In this document: one piece after another, positions 46,140 through 55,004 of the stretch
Layout: each line of letters begins with the position of its first letter
How positions within the stretch are numbered: the first letter of the stretch is position 1
Assembly: GCF_000222485.1 (NCBI RefSeq)
Contig: NC_015914.1
Coordinates: forward strand, 4,508,001-4,572,000
DNA from: Cyclobacterium marinum DSM 745
Lineage (GTDB): Bacteria; Bacteroidota; Bacteroidia; Cytophagales; Cyclobacteriaceae
Reading direction: 5' to 3'
Length of the DNA: 64,000 bases
Notes under the pieces: model-generated
What the model was told of the DNA's origin: nothing
Seen by the model: the letters and a program-made list of their open reading frames with translations, nothing else
Database searches by the model: none
Translations under genes and position numbers: made by a program

Positions 46140-47297
46140 ATGCTCAATTTACTGTTTTATTTTATTTCCCTTTATTTGTCTACACTATTACAGATTTATG
46201 TGCCTGAAAGGTTCAATCAAATTGTTGAGCAGGATCTTTTTGTTGCAGGTGAGGGAGGCTATCATACGTATCGAATACCTTCATTGCTTGTTACAGGAAA
46301 TGGAACTGTTTTGGCTTTCGTAGAGGGTAGAAAATCAGGTCAGGGAGATACAGGAGATATAGATCTTCTAATGAAAAAATCTACCGATGGTGGGAGAACA
46401 TGGTCTAAACAGGTAGTGATTTGGGACGATGGAGAATCTGTCTGTGGCAATCCTAATCCTGTCTTAGATGAAGTAACCGGAGACATACATTTACTGCTCA
46501 CCTGGAATAGGGGAGATGACCATGAAGGAGATATTATTACTAAAAAGAGTAAAGATATCAGGAGGGTTTTTGTAATGAAGTCTTCTGACAATGGAGACAG
46601 TTGGTCAGCACCAGTGGATATTACGAAAACAACAAAAAATCCATTGTGGGGCTGGTATGCCACTGGTCCCGGTATGGGGATCCAAATCAAACATGGACCC
46701 AATAAGGGTCGCTTGGTAATCCCGGCCAATCACAGTTATGATGACCCCAACGGGGAAGTTAGAGGGGGTCCGTTTGAGTATGGAGCTCATGTAATATTTA
46801 GTGACGATCATGGTGTTACCTGGGAATTAGGCGGAAGCATTAGGCCTAAGATGAATGAAAGTCAATTAATAGAAATGGCAGATGGCAAAGGAACACTTTT
46901 AATGAACATGAGGTCTTATTATGGTAAAAATAGGAGGGCTTTGTCTGTAAGCAAGGATGGCGGTGAGACTTGGTCTGACCCGGTGGAGGCAACTTCCTTA
47001 ATTGAACCGGTATGCCAAGCCGCATTTATAAGGTATTCCTGGCCGGATGAAAAAGGAAAAGATTTGGTTTTATTTTCCAATCCGTCAAGCACTAAAAGAG
47101 AAAACATGACGATCAAGCTAAGTAAGGATAGTGGTAAAACTTGGATTGCATCTAAGGTTTTGAACCAAGGCCCTTCCGCTTATTCGGCTTTGGCCGCTTT
47201 GCCAAATGGAGATATTCTCTGCTTATATGAAAAAGGAGAAAAAAATCCTTACGAAAAGCTAGTGTTGTCACATTTGTCTTTGGATAATATGCAGTAA
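46140..47297 (+). CDS. Exo-sialidase (GH33, BNR-repeat neuraminidase)
   Basis: A 385-residue six-bladed-propeller sialidase. The YRIPSLL motif (Arg-Ile-Pro) is near residue 44, and five Asp-boxes (S-x-D-x-G-x-[TS]-W) are visible: STDGGRTW, SSDNGDSW, SDDHGVTW, SKDGGETW and SKDSGKTW. EGRKSGQGDTGDIDLL contains the likely acid/base Asp. The N-terminus is hydrophobic (MLNLLFYFISLYLSTLLQIY), so export is expected. It would release terminal sialic acids from glycans. No sialic-acid uptake or nan catabolism gene is in the window, so it may feed neighbours or unmask other glycans. A terminator follows. Confidence 0.9.
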   Translation: MLNLLFYFISLYLSTLLQIYVPERFNQIVEQDLFVAGEGGYHTYRIPSLLVTGNGTVLAFVEGRKSGQGDTGDIDLLMKKSTDGGRTWSKQVVIWDDGESVCGNPNPVLDEVTGDIHLLLTWNRGDDHEGDIITKKSKDIRRVFVMKSSDNGDSWSAPVDITKTTKNPLWGWYATGPGMGIQIKHGPNKGRLVIPANHSYDDPNGEVRGGPFEYGAHVIFSDDHGVTWELGGSIRPKMNESQLIEMADGKGTLLMNMRSYYGKNRRALSVSKDGGETWSDPVEATSLIEPVCQAAFIRYSWPDEKGKDLVLFSNPSSTKRENMTIKLSKDSGKTWIASKVLNQGPSAYSALAALPNGDILCLYEKGEKNPYEKLVLSHLSLDNMQ

Positions 47298-47314
47298 AAA
47301 GGCATAAAGTAAAA

Positions 47315-47345
47315 ACCACTTCCCATTTATTGGCAGGGAAGTGGT
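47315..47345. terminator. Hairpin after the sialidase gene
   Basis: ACCACTTCCC (47315-47324) and GGGAAGTGGT (47336-47345) pair over 10 bp around 11 nt, followed by an AT-rich stretch. It sits between convergent genes and may serve both. Confidence 0.65.
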
Positions 47346-47449
47346 ATTATATTTTAACCTCTGATTTAAAAGAGATTAATAAGTAAATTTTCGTTAGCAA
47401 AATTCCATTAATGCCTTTTTCGTGGCCAGATGGAAATTAGTAAAATGTA

Positions 47450-48631
47450 TTATTTAATAAAAAGTTGCTCGATAAAAACAGGCCTTGGGATTTCGATGTT
47501 TTTATCGGTCGCTTTAAGCATTCCCGTTTTGTTATCTACATTGAAGATGGCAATATTATCGGTTTCCATATTGGCTACAAAAACGAAATCTCCAATTTCA
47601 TCTACTTTAAAATTTCTCGGATGTACACCCCCTGAAGGTATATGTCCTTGGGTTTTAAGCCAACCGCTTTCCGGATCGACTTGGTAAACAACTAAATTGT
47701 CTTGTCCTCGATTACTCGCATAGAGCCAAAGTCCATCTTTAGAAAAATGAATATCAGCACCTGCATTATAATCGCTATGTAGCTTGTCATTAAGCATGTT
47801 GATTCTACCAATTGGGCTCAAGTCACCGTTTGATTTATCCAAGCTGTAAATACTTACAGTGTTGCTTAATTCCTCTAATGAGTAAGCATAAGGAAGGCTG
47901 GGGTGGAAAACAAAATGTCTTGGGCCTGATCCCGGAGATGTTTGAAAGATTACTGGATTTTCCTCTACAGTCCCCTTTTTAATATCGACTTTGTATTTCA
48001 AAATTTGATCAATCCCTAAGTCCGAAGCATACACCCATTTGCCGTCAGTAGATGGTATCATGGCATGCATGTGAGCTGTTGTTTGGTTGGGGTGAACACT
48101 TTTTCCAGTATGTTGAATAAATGAAGTTGCTTCACTAAGCCCCCCATTTTTTAAAACTTTAAATGTAGACAAATTACCTCCTTTATAGTGGGAGAGAAAA
48201 ACCACATTTCCGGTGGGGTCTACACTAATATGGCAGGGACTAGCCCCCACAGATGAAACGCTGTTGATTTTTGTAAGTTTCCCAGTCTCAGGAGCAATGG
48301 AATAAGCTATTACAGTACCTGCTTCATCTTGTTCATTCTTCCCTTCCCTATAGGCAGCATATAAAAATTTCTTATTGGGGTGCAAAGCCAAGAAAGTTGG
48401 GCTTTCCTTGTCATGAATGGTTTGAATAATTTGCGTAGTTAAATTTTCTCTGTCAAATTCAAGTACATAAATACCTTTACTATTGTTTTGGCTATAGGTG
48501 CCTACATAGATAATTTCTTTGGATGTCTGGGCCATAAGCAAATGGGGATAACTTAATATGCCAAGTAAGCATACAACACTTAGTTGTTTTAAGCACTTGG
48601 TAAAGAACAAGTTTTCTATAAAATACTTCAT
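47450..48631 (-). CDS. Exported lactonase-family seven-bladed propeller (6-phosphogluconolactonase-like)
   Basis: The start at ATG 48631 precedes the export signal (ending HLLMAQ). The 393-residue protein matches the lactonase family: IIYVGTYSQNNSKGIYVLEF, VSSVGASPCHISVDPTGNVVFLSHYKGG, HMHAMIPSTDGKWVYASDLG, GSGPRHFVFHPSLPYAYSLEE and GGVHPRNFKVDEIGDFVFVAN. Cytosolic relatives hydrolyse 6-phosphogluconolactone, but export argues for another sugar lactone, for instance products of the nearby oxidoreductases. It is transcribed alone on the minus strand. Confidence 0.88.
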   Translation of the reverse strand: MKYFIENLFFTKCLKQLSVVCLLGILSYPHLLMAQTSKEIIYVGTYSQNNSKGIYVLEFDRENLTTQIIQTIHDKESPTFLALHPNKKFLYAAYREGKNEQDEAGTVIAYSIAPETGKLTKINSVSSVGASPCHISVDPTGNVVFLSHYKGGNLSTFKVLKNGGLSEATSFIQHTGKSVHPNQTTAHMHAMIPSTDGKWVYASDLGIDQILKYKVDIKKGTVEENPVIFQTSPGSGPRHFVFHPSLPYAYSLEELSNTVSIYSLDKSNGDLSPIGRINMLNDKLHSDYNAGADIHFSKDGLWLYASNRGQDNLVVYQVDPESGWLKTQGHIPSGGVHPRNFKVDEIGDFVFVANMETDNIAIFNVDNKTGMLKATDKNIEIPRPVFIEQLFIK

Positions 48632-48747
48632 GTTCGAATATACTATAAAACAACAATTATTCAATATTAAATCTAATTCCGGAACCATGACTTAATTAAA
48701 CCCGGATTTTGGATTAGTGAGAGCCTGTACCATATTTAGGGGAAGTT

Positions 48748-48882
48748 ATGCAATCGCAAGAAAATCAGTCGTTTGTATATTTTTTACATTATACTGCTAT
48801 GGTGAAATCGAAAGCAGTAACGAAGTAGCTGATTTTGAAGTGATTTCAGCACGTTATAAATTGTTTATTGCATATTTCGGGT
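48748..48882 (+). repeat. Dispersed coding-derived fragment, copy 2
   Basis: Best preserved copy of the fragment also found at 30402-30537 and, on the minus strand, at 35156-35290. A 69-codon frame with a GTG start (48717-48926) covers it and reads ESSNEVADFEVISARYKLF. Because all copies are short and only partly open, a remnant is more likely than a gene. It fills the 370-bp spacer 48632-49001, which has no other feature. Confidence 0.5.
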
Positions 48883-49001
48883 TAAAAGTTTGGTTGTCAC
48901 AATATAATGGGAAAATTGATGACTAAATAATACCAAATAAATAATATAATCGTTTCTAAAATTCTATTAACATTCACCGATAACAGATTTAAAAGGTTGG
49001 G

Positions 49002-50843
49002 TTATTGTAAATGTTGCGCTAGTACCTCTTTGATTTTCTGGAAAACCTCTGAGTTTTCATAAACGCCCCTGAAATTATTGGACATTGGTCCATATGCAAA
49101 AATAGGTACCATAATCGCAGTATGGTCCTCTGTTGTAAACTCAAGCTCAACCTTTTGTTCTTTGATATTGCCTTGAGGAAGAGTTACACCACCCGTCTCA
49201 TGATCTGCAGTAATAATTACCAAAGTTTTCCCATTCTGATCAGCAAATTTTAGTGCTTCTGCGATGGCTTGATCAAAATCGATTCCTTCTTCTATTACAG
49301 TTTGACTGTCATTGATATGTCCTCCTGAATCAATGAATGCACCTTCCACCATCAGGAAGAAAGGCTTGTTTTTGCTGGCTAAAAATTGCAAGCCGGCTTT
49401 GGTAGCAGTACTCAGGTAACCTTCTCTGCCATTCATTACTTTAGGCAACTCATTTTGAGAAGCAAAAAAGCCAACTTTTTCTGATTTGCTTTTTCCCAAC
49501 TTCTCCAAGGAGCTGCTCAGTTCAAAACCGGCTTTTTTAAGATTTATTGTTTCATCCTGTTCGAATTTCGTGAAGTCATCTTTTCCTCCTCCAATGAACA
49601 AATTCAAAGGGCTTTTGACCAAGTCACTTGCTATCTCCTTGGTTAAGTCTCTTTCTGTCCTGTGTGCGTAAAATGCCGCAGGAGTAGCTCCCGTTAAATT
49701 GTCTGTTGTCACAATACCTGTTACAAAACCGTGGCTATCCAAAACTTCAGGAAGATTTTTGGCAGGGCTACCGTCCGGAAGGGCTCCAACACTTCTGTTT
49801 TTTACCTTATTCCCACTAGCCAAGGCTGTGCCGGCTGCAGCAGAGTCTGTGGTGAAATCATCTTTGGATTGAGTTTTGAGCAGACCAATATTTTTAAGTT
49901 GTGTCAACGTCAAGTCATTACCATTCCCGTACATGGCGGCAGAAATTTGGGCTAGCCCATTCCCATCGCCTATCAGCAGGATAATATTGTCTACCGGGCC
50001 AGCTATACCGTCTTTTTCAAAGGTCGGCTTGTATATATCGCTTAGATGGTTGGTTTGATAAAATCGCTCATCCAGACTAGTTAAATAGGCATTTGCTTCA
50101 TAGGGTTTATCAGTGTTGATAAAGTCAATACCCAATTCACTAAGAGCCTTCCAAGAAGTTTTGCTGTCTGGAGTGGCCCAGAATCTAAAAGGCCTGTCAA
50201 AGGAATGCACTTTATCTACTACAGTCTTTATTTTTTCTATATCTTGGTCAACCATCCTTCCTTTTCCATTCCACGGGGAAAAATCCTTGAAACTTAAGCT
50301 GAAAAGTTCAATTTTCTCCAAAGGCAGGGCAGTTAAATTGTTTAAGCTTTGGTAATCGAAAAAGACAGGGAAGGGATAGTTATTATAGTCTGTAACTTTT
50401 GGTCTATTTCCTGATATTACAATTTTCACAAAAGGGTATTCATGATCCTCCCACAATAATTCATAAGGCTTAATGACTTCCAAAACCTTATCTAGTGTAC
50501 TGTAAGCTTCTGTTTTAATGTCGACCAATAATTGTAAAGGTTTCTGTGAACCCAAGCCCAGACTTTTGGCTTTAAGTAGTGGATCTAAATAAAGTGAGGT
50601 AAGCGTATGTCCTTCTTTGATACTTTCTTTTTCATGTGCCACATATAGGGTGTCACCTTTTAAAATAACATCCGCTTCAATTGAGCTAACTCCATTGGCA
50701 TAAGCCTCCCAAAATGGGGCATTGTGAAGGTAATCATTGTGACTATGTATCCGTGTTTGCTGGCCATAACTAGGAATGGAAATTAATAGTAATGACAAAA
50801 TTCCAATTTGGATAATAAAAACAGTTCGTTTAATCGATTGCAT
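49002..50843 (-). CDS. Fusion of a GDPD/PI-PLC-like phosphodiesterase and an alkaline phosphatase
   Basis: A 613-residue exported protein (signal about 1-27, ending PSYGQQ). Residues about 30-260 form a GDPD/PI-PLC-like barrel: RIHSHNDYLHNAPFW (His33, His35), SIEADVILKGDTLYVAHE (Glu-Ala-Asp) and a final FINTDKPYEANAYL. Residues about 285-613 are a PhoA-type alkaline phosphatase: NIILLIGDGNGLAQ (Asp293), TTDSAAAGTA (catalytic Ser334) and ADHETGGVTLP. The pair would cleave phosphodiesters and then release phosphate from the product. The fusion seems complete, with no frameshift. A pho box was not recognised upstream. Confidence 0.9.
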   Translation of the reverse strand: MQSIKRTVFIIQIGILSLLLISIPSYGQQTRIHSHNDYLHNAPFWEAYANGVSSIEADVILKGDTLYVAHEKESIKEGHTLTSLYLDPLLKAKSLGLGSQKPLQLLVDIKTEAYSTLDKVLEVIKPYELLWEDHEYPFVKIVISGNRPKVTDYNNYPFPVFFDYQSLNNLTALPLEKIELFSLSFKDFSPWNGKGRMVDQDIEKIKTVVDKVHSFDRPFRFWATPDSKTSWKALSELGIDFINTDKPYEANAYLTSLDERFYQTNHLSDIYKPTFEKDGIAGPVDNIILLIGDGNGLAQISAAMYGNGNDLTLTQLKNIGLLKTQSKDDFTTDSAAAGTALASGNKVKNRSVGALPDGSPAKNLPEVLDSHGFVTGIVTTDNLTGATPAAFYAHRTERDLTKEIASDLVKSPLNLFIGGGKDDFTKFEQDETINLKKAGFELSSSLEKLGKSKSEKVGFFASQNELPKVMNGREGYLSTATKAGLQFLASKNKPFFLMVEGAFIDSGGHINDSQTVIEEGIDFDQAIAEALKFADQNGKTLVIITADHETGGVTLPQGNIKEQKVELEFTTEDHTAIMVPIFAYGPMSNNFRGVYENSEVFQKIKEVLAQHLQ

Positions 50844-51090
50844 GCTAGGTTTGATTTAAAAAGAGTATGCAATATTAGAATTATTGCTTTGGATTTAAAT
50901 TAGAAATCCACATTAAATTTATATTAAGTGGCCGTTTTTTAAGGAAACAAGACAATAACAGGTTTTCATAGGAAATGTAAATCTTTTTTGGATAAATCTT
51001 CACTTTGGTATAAAACTTGTTAACTCTAGGGTATAACATCAAAAGAAAAGGATGTTAAGTTTTTAAATTTTAAACCATATTTAAGACATT

Positions 51091-51369
51091 ATGAAATCAG
51101 CGAAAATAATTTTAGGAACATTGGCAGGAGTAGCAATAGGCGTACAAATTGGATTGTTGATTGCTCCGGAGAAAGGGAAGACTACCCGCAAGAAGCTGTC
51201 TAAAAAAGGTGAAGGATACTTAAAGGAAGTCAACAGTCAATTTGATCATTTGGTCAAAGGAGTAAATGAAAAGTTGGATAAAATGAATAAAAATATCGTT
51301 GCCGTAGCTGAAGAAACCAAGACCAAAGGAAAAAATATGCTTGCAGAAGCAAAAGATAAAACCAAGTAA
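51091..51369 (+). CDS. YtxH-family small membrane-associated protein
   Basis: A 92-residue protein with one N-terminal glycine-rich hydrophobic segment (KIILGTLAGVAIGVQIGLLIAP) followed by the YtxH-type APEKGKTTRKKLSKKG and a lysine-rich amphipathic helix. Members are linked to general stress in other bacteria; function is unknown. It has its own terminator right after and is divergent from the phosphatase fusion. The upstream spacer 50844-51090 shows no other gene. Confidence 0.85.
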   Translation: MKSAKIILGTLAGVAIGVQIGLLIAPEKGKTTRKKLSKKGEGYLKEVNSQFDHLVKGVNEKLDKMNKNIVAVAEETKTKGKNMLAEAKDKTK

Positions 51370-51386
51370 TAATTTTTTTTGTTACT

Positions 51387-51416
51387 AGGCCAATGAAGTT
51401 CATTGGCCTTTTTTTT
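51387..51416 (+). terminator. Rho-independent terminator after the YtxH gene
   Basis: AGGCCAATGA (51387-51396) and TCATTGGCCT (51400-51409) make a perfect 10-bp stem with a 3-nt loop, followed by eight Ts. Confidence 0.9.
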
Positions 51417-51434
51417 ATCAAAAATTAAATTATT

Positions 51435-52157
51435 ATGAGTTTAGAAAATAAAACTGCTTTTATTACGGGAGGAAATACGGGTATCGGGTATGGAATTGCC
51501 CAAGCTTTGATTGCAGAAGGAGTGAATGTAGCCATCACAAGTAGGTCTCTGCAAAGAGCAGAGGAGGCCGCAAAAAAAATTAAGGATTCCGTTTCCTCCA
51601 AAGGAGAAATAATGGCCTTGGAGTTGGATGTTAAAAATTTTGAGGCTCAGAAAGAGGTCGTTAGCAAAGTTGTTGAAAAATGGGGAAAGCTGGATTTTTT
51701 TATAGCAAATGCGGGCGTAGGGCATTTTGCGCCTATTCAGGAACTCAGTACAGAACACTGGCAGGATACCATTGATACGAATCTAACAGGTGTTTTTTAC
51801 GGAATCAAAGCTTCTGTCGAAGCATTAAAGGCCACAGAGGGATTTTTCTTGACCATATCAAGTCTTGCAGGAACTAACTTTTTTGCGGGAGGTGCTGCCT
51901 ACAATGCCAGTAAATTTGGATTGACAGGTTTTACTCAAGCTGTGATGTTGGATTTAAGGAATGAAGGAATCAGGGTTAGTACCATCATGCCGGGTTCAGT
52001 TGCCACCGGATTTAATGATCATCAAGTTGATGAAAAAGATGCCTGGAAAATTCAAAAAGAAGACATTGGAGAAATTGTGGTGGGGTTATTTAAATTGGAT
52101 GCCAGAACTTTACCTAGTAAAATAGAAGTTAGACCTTCCAAAACAGCAAAGGGATAA
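51435..52157 (+). CDS. Short-chain dehydrogenase/reductase
   Basis: A 240-residue cytoplasmic SDR. The cofactor motif TGGNTGIG is at 11-18, NAGVG at 92-96, and the catalytic residues Ser142/143 (ISSLAG), Tyr156 and Lys160 (AYNASKFG) are present. R38 after the second strand (TSRS) suggests NADP preference. The C-terminal PGSVATGFN is typical. It is monocistronic: a terminator lies before and after it. Substrate unknown. Confidence 0.92.
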   Translation: MSLENKTAFITGGNTGIGYGIAQALIAEGVNVAITSRSLQRAEEAAKKIKDSVSSKGEIMALELDVKNFEAQKEVVSKVVEKWGKLDFFIANAGVGHFAPIQELSTEHWQDTIDTNLTGVFYGIKASVEALKATEGFFLTISSLAGTNFFAGGAAYNASKFGLTGFTQAVMLDLRNEGIRVSTIMPGSVATGFNDHQVDEKDAWKIQKEDIGEIVVGLFKLDARTLPSKIEVRPSKTAKG

Positions 52158-52215
52158 TTATTGACATTCCTTTGCGCAATGAAATGAATTGATAGAACAC
52201 CATTTTTAGATCTTT

Positions 52216-52253
52216 AAAAAACCGGCTATTTAATTTAAATGGCCGGTTTTTTT
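52216..52253 (+). terminator. Rho-independent terminator after the SDR gene
   Basis: AAACCGGCTATTTAA pairs with TTTAAATGGCCGGTTT through one G-T pair and ends in a T-run. It is the only feature seen in the spacer 52158-52528, apart from AT-rich sequence. Confidence 0.85.
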
Positions 52254-52528
52254 ATGGGGGCTAAGTTTTTTGTGTTCCGTTCATGAAAAACCTCTGATTA
52301 TCGAAAGGTAATTGATTGTGTTTTAAGTGTTTGTAAATTAGTTTTTTAGACGATGTTTTTCCAGTAATAAATTTTTAGGTTGTTGGCCTAATTGGCCACT
52401 AAAATGCAATTCATATAAATTCCACCTTACCTTTTTAAAATTTTTAGTAAATTGTTTGATTAGATTTAATAATTGAATGTATTATCTCAAAAAAGTCAAT
52501 ATTATAATTAAGTATTACAATACAATTT

Positions 52529-53569
52529 ATGGACACATCTATTAAAAGAAGAGAATTTATGGGAAAAGCTGCACTCGCCGGGATTGGTCTGGGGCTGGCA
52601 ACATCTACCCTTGCCTTTGGCACCGCATCTGTTAAAAGGAATAAGAAGGTAGGTATTATAGGATTAGATACTTCACATAGTGTAGCCTTTGCCAAAGCTT
52701 TTAATGCTTCTGATGCAGCACCTGATTTGGGTGGCTATAAGGTAGTAGCGGCTTATCCTCATGGTAGTAAGGATATCAAAACTTCTGTAGAAAGAATTCC
52801 TGGATACATTGAAGATGTTAAGAAGCTTGGGGTTGAGATCGTGGACTCTATAGCCTCACTTTTAGACATAGTGGATGTTGTTTTGTTGGAAACAAATGAT
52901 GGTAGGCTTCATTTGGAGCAGGCATTGGAAGTTTTTAAATCCGGAAAGACTGTATTTATTGACAAGCCGATAGCTGCCTCCTTGCCGGATGCTATTGCCA
53001 TATTTGATGCGGCCAAAAAATACAATGTTCCTGTTTTTTCCAGTAGTTCCTTGAGGTATATGGAGAATGCTGTAGCTGTAAGAAATGGCGAAATTGGTGA
53101 AGTTTATGGTGCGGATGCATTTAGTCCGGCTAAATATGAAGCTACTCACCCGGATTTGTTTTGGTATGGGATTCATGGTGTTGAAACCTTGTATGGATTG
53201 ATGGGCGCGGGCTGTAAAACCGTTCAGAGGACCTATACAGAAGGAGCAGATGTTGTAGTTGGAACTTGGGAAGGTGGTAAAATTGGAACATTTAGAGGGA
53301 CCAGGACCGGAAAGAGTGGCTATGGTGGAAGAGCTTTTGGAGAAAAAGGCATCCTAGATATGGGAGGATATGGAGGCTACCGACCATTATTGGTTGAGAT
53401 TGCTAAATTCTTTGACAGTGGCAAGTCGCCCATAAGTGATGAAGAAACGATTGAAATTTTTGCTTTTATGCAAGCAGCGGACGAAAGCAAGAAAATGAAC
53501 GGTCAAGCTGTTTCTTTGGAAGCTGTTTTGGCAAAAGGTAAAAGAGAAGCATTAAAAATAAAAATTTAA
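52529..53569 (+). CDS. Tat-exported Gfo/Idh/MocA-family oxidoreductase (1 of 2)
   Basis: A 346-residue NAD(P)-dependent sugar oxidoreductase-like protein with a Tat signal (KRREFMGKAALAGIGLG). The Rossmann motif is VGIIGLDTSHSVAF at about 41-54, where the usual G-x-G-x-x-G is G-I-I-G-L-D. The catalytic region is IDKPIAAS (the Lys-Pro of the EKP motif). It is 12 bp ahead of the second Gfo/Idh/MocA gene, so they form an operon. Such paired exported members often act on sugars or glycosides, with cofactor held through export. Confidence 0.88.
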   Translation: MDTSIKRREFMGKAALAGIGLGLATSTLAFGTASVKRNKKVGIIGLDTSHSVAFAKAFNASDAAPDLGGYKVVAAYPHGSKDIKTSVERIPGYIEDVKKLGVEIVDSIASLLDIVDVVLLETNDGRLHLEQALEVFKSGKTVFIDKPIAASLPDAIAIFDAAKKYNVPVFSSSSLRYMENAVAVRNGEIGEVYGADAFSPAKYEATHPDLFWYGIHGVETLYGLMGAGCKTVQRTYTEGADVVVGTWEGGKIGTFRGTRTGKSGYGGRAFGEKGILDMGGYGGYRPLLVEIAKFFDSGKSPISDEETIEIFAFMQAADESKKMNGQAVSLEAVLAKGKREALKIKI

Positions 53570-53581
53570 ATAATCTATAAT

Positions 53582-54925
53582 ATGAAAAATAGTAGAAGAA
53601 CCTTTGTAAAGAAGGCAATCGCTGGCGCCACCTTCGCTACGGTAGGAGGAATGCTACCTGCGATGTCCGCAAAGAGTTATGGTAAGATTATTGGTGCAAA
53701 TGATCGTATCAATGCAGCAAGTATGGGAGTTGTCAGCAGGGGACATGCTGTTGGAACAAACTTTGCCAGCCAAAAACAGTGTGATGTAATTTATAGCTGT
53801 GATGTTGATATAAGAGCTGCTGAAAAATTTGCAGGATCTATCAATGAGATTCAAGGAAGAAGTCCAAAAATTGAGAAAGACGTAAGAAAAGTTCTTGAAG
53901 ACAAAGATGTTGATGCTTTGATCGTTACAGCTCCTGATCACTGGCATGCTCCAGCGGCAATTTTGGGCTTGAAAGCAGGAAAACATGTATATGTTGAAAA
54001 ACCTTGTGCGCACAATCCACACGAAGGTGAATTGCTAATGCAGGCACAAAAAAAATACAATAAAGTAGTTCAGGTGGGTAACCAAAGACGTTCTTGGCCT
54101 AATGTAATTAAAGGTATTGAGGAACTTCACAACGGGGTTATCGGAAGACCTTATATGGCAAAAACTTGGTACGCAAACAACAGAGCGCCCATCGGTAACG
54201 GTAACCAAGTTCCTGTTCCGGAATGGTTGGACTTTGAATTATGGCAAGGCCCTGCCCCAAGAGAAGCTTACAGAGACAATTTAATTCATTACAATTGGCA
54301 TTGGTTTTGGAATTGGGGAACAGGGGAAGCGCTAAACAATGGTACCCATATGGTGGATTTGGCCCGCTGGGGTTTACAGGTTGAGTACCCAAATAAAGTA
54401 AACTCTTCAGGTGGAAGATATAGGTATGATGACGATTGGCAAACACCGGATACGCAGATTATCAATATGGAGTTTGACAATAAATCCATGATCACTTGGG
54501 AAGGTAGGAGCTGTAATGGAAAGCAAATCGAAAAAGGTAGTGTAGGTACATTATTTTATGGTGAAGATGGTAGCCTTTTAATAGAAGGTGGAAATTCCTA
54601 CAAGATTTTCAACCTTAAAAATGAATTGGTAAAAGAAGTGACAAACGACATGGTAATAGATCCAACCAATAGGTCTAACCCTGCACAAGCTTTGGATGCT
54701 TTGCATATCCAAAACTTCTTTGATGGTATCACCAATGGAATTGAGGTTAGATCTGAAATTGTAGGAGCTCACCAAAGTACACTATTGTTACAATTAGGAA
54801 ATATCTCTCAAAGGATTGGAAGAACATTACACGTTGATTCTTCCAACGGTAAAATAAAATACGACCCTAAAGCAATGGAACTTTGGAAGAGAGAGTACGA
54901 ACCGGGTTGGGAACCAACAGTTTAA
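53582..54925 (+). CDS. Tat-exported Gfo/Idh/MocA-family oxidoreductase (2 of 2)
   Basis: A 447-residue protein with a Tat signal (NSRRTFVKKAIAGATFATVGG). The nucleotide-binding part begins NAASMGVVSRGHAVGTNFAS; the motif YVEKPCAHNP holds the expected Glu-Lys-Pro; and the C-terminal part has the alpha/beta GFO_IDH_MocA_C features (WHWFWNWGTGEALNNGTHMVDLARW). It resembles glycosidase-like GH109 and 3-keto-sugar dehydrogenase relatives. A strong terminator follows and separates it from the symporter. Confidence 0.9.
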   Translation: MKNSRRTFVKKAIAGATFATVGGMLPAMSAKSYGKIIGANDRINAASMGVVSRGHAVGTNFASQKQCDVIYSCDVDIRAAEKFAGSINEIQGRSPKIEKDVRKVLEDKDVDALIVTAPDHWHAPAAILGLKAGKHVYVEKPCAHNPHEGELLMQAQKKYNKVVQVGNQRRSWPNVIKGIEELHNGVIGRPYMAKTWYANNRAPIGNGNQVPVPEWLDFELWQGPAPREAYRDNLIHYNWHWFWNWGTGEALNNGTHMVDLARWGLQVEYPNKVNSSGGRYRYDDDWQTPDTQIINMEFDNKSMITWEGRSCNGKQIEKGSVGTLFYGEDGSLLIEGGNSYKIFNLKNELVKEVTNDMVIDPTNRSNPAQALDALHIQNFFDGITNGIEVRSEIVGAHQSTLLLQLGNISQRIGRTLHVDSSNGKIKYDPKAMELWKREYEPGWEPTV

Positions 54926-54949
54926 TACTTTATCTCTATATTATTAATT

Positions 54950-54978
54950 AGGCCAAACCCATCTGGTTTGGCCTTTTT
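54950..54978 (+). terminator. Rho-independent terminator after the oxidoreductase pair
   Basis: AGGCCAAACC (54950-54959) and GGTTTGGCCT (54965-54974) form a 10-bp stem with a 5-nt loop followed by Ts. Confidence 0.9.
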
Positions 54979-55004
54979 CCAATCAATCAACAAAATTTTC
55001 TTAC

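Noticed and set aside
46340..46729. A 129-codon minus-strand frame inside the sialidase gene
   Set aside because: Antisense to the Asp-box region; no motif of its own.
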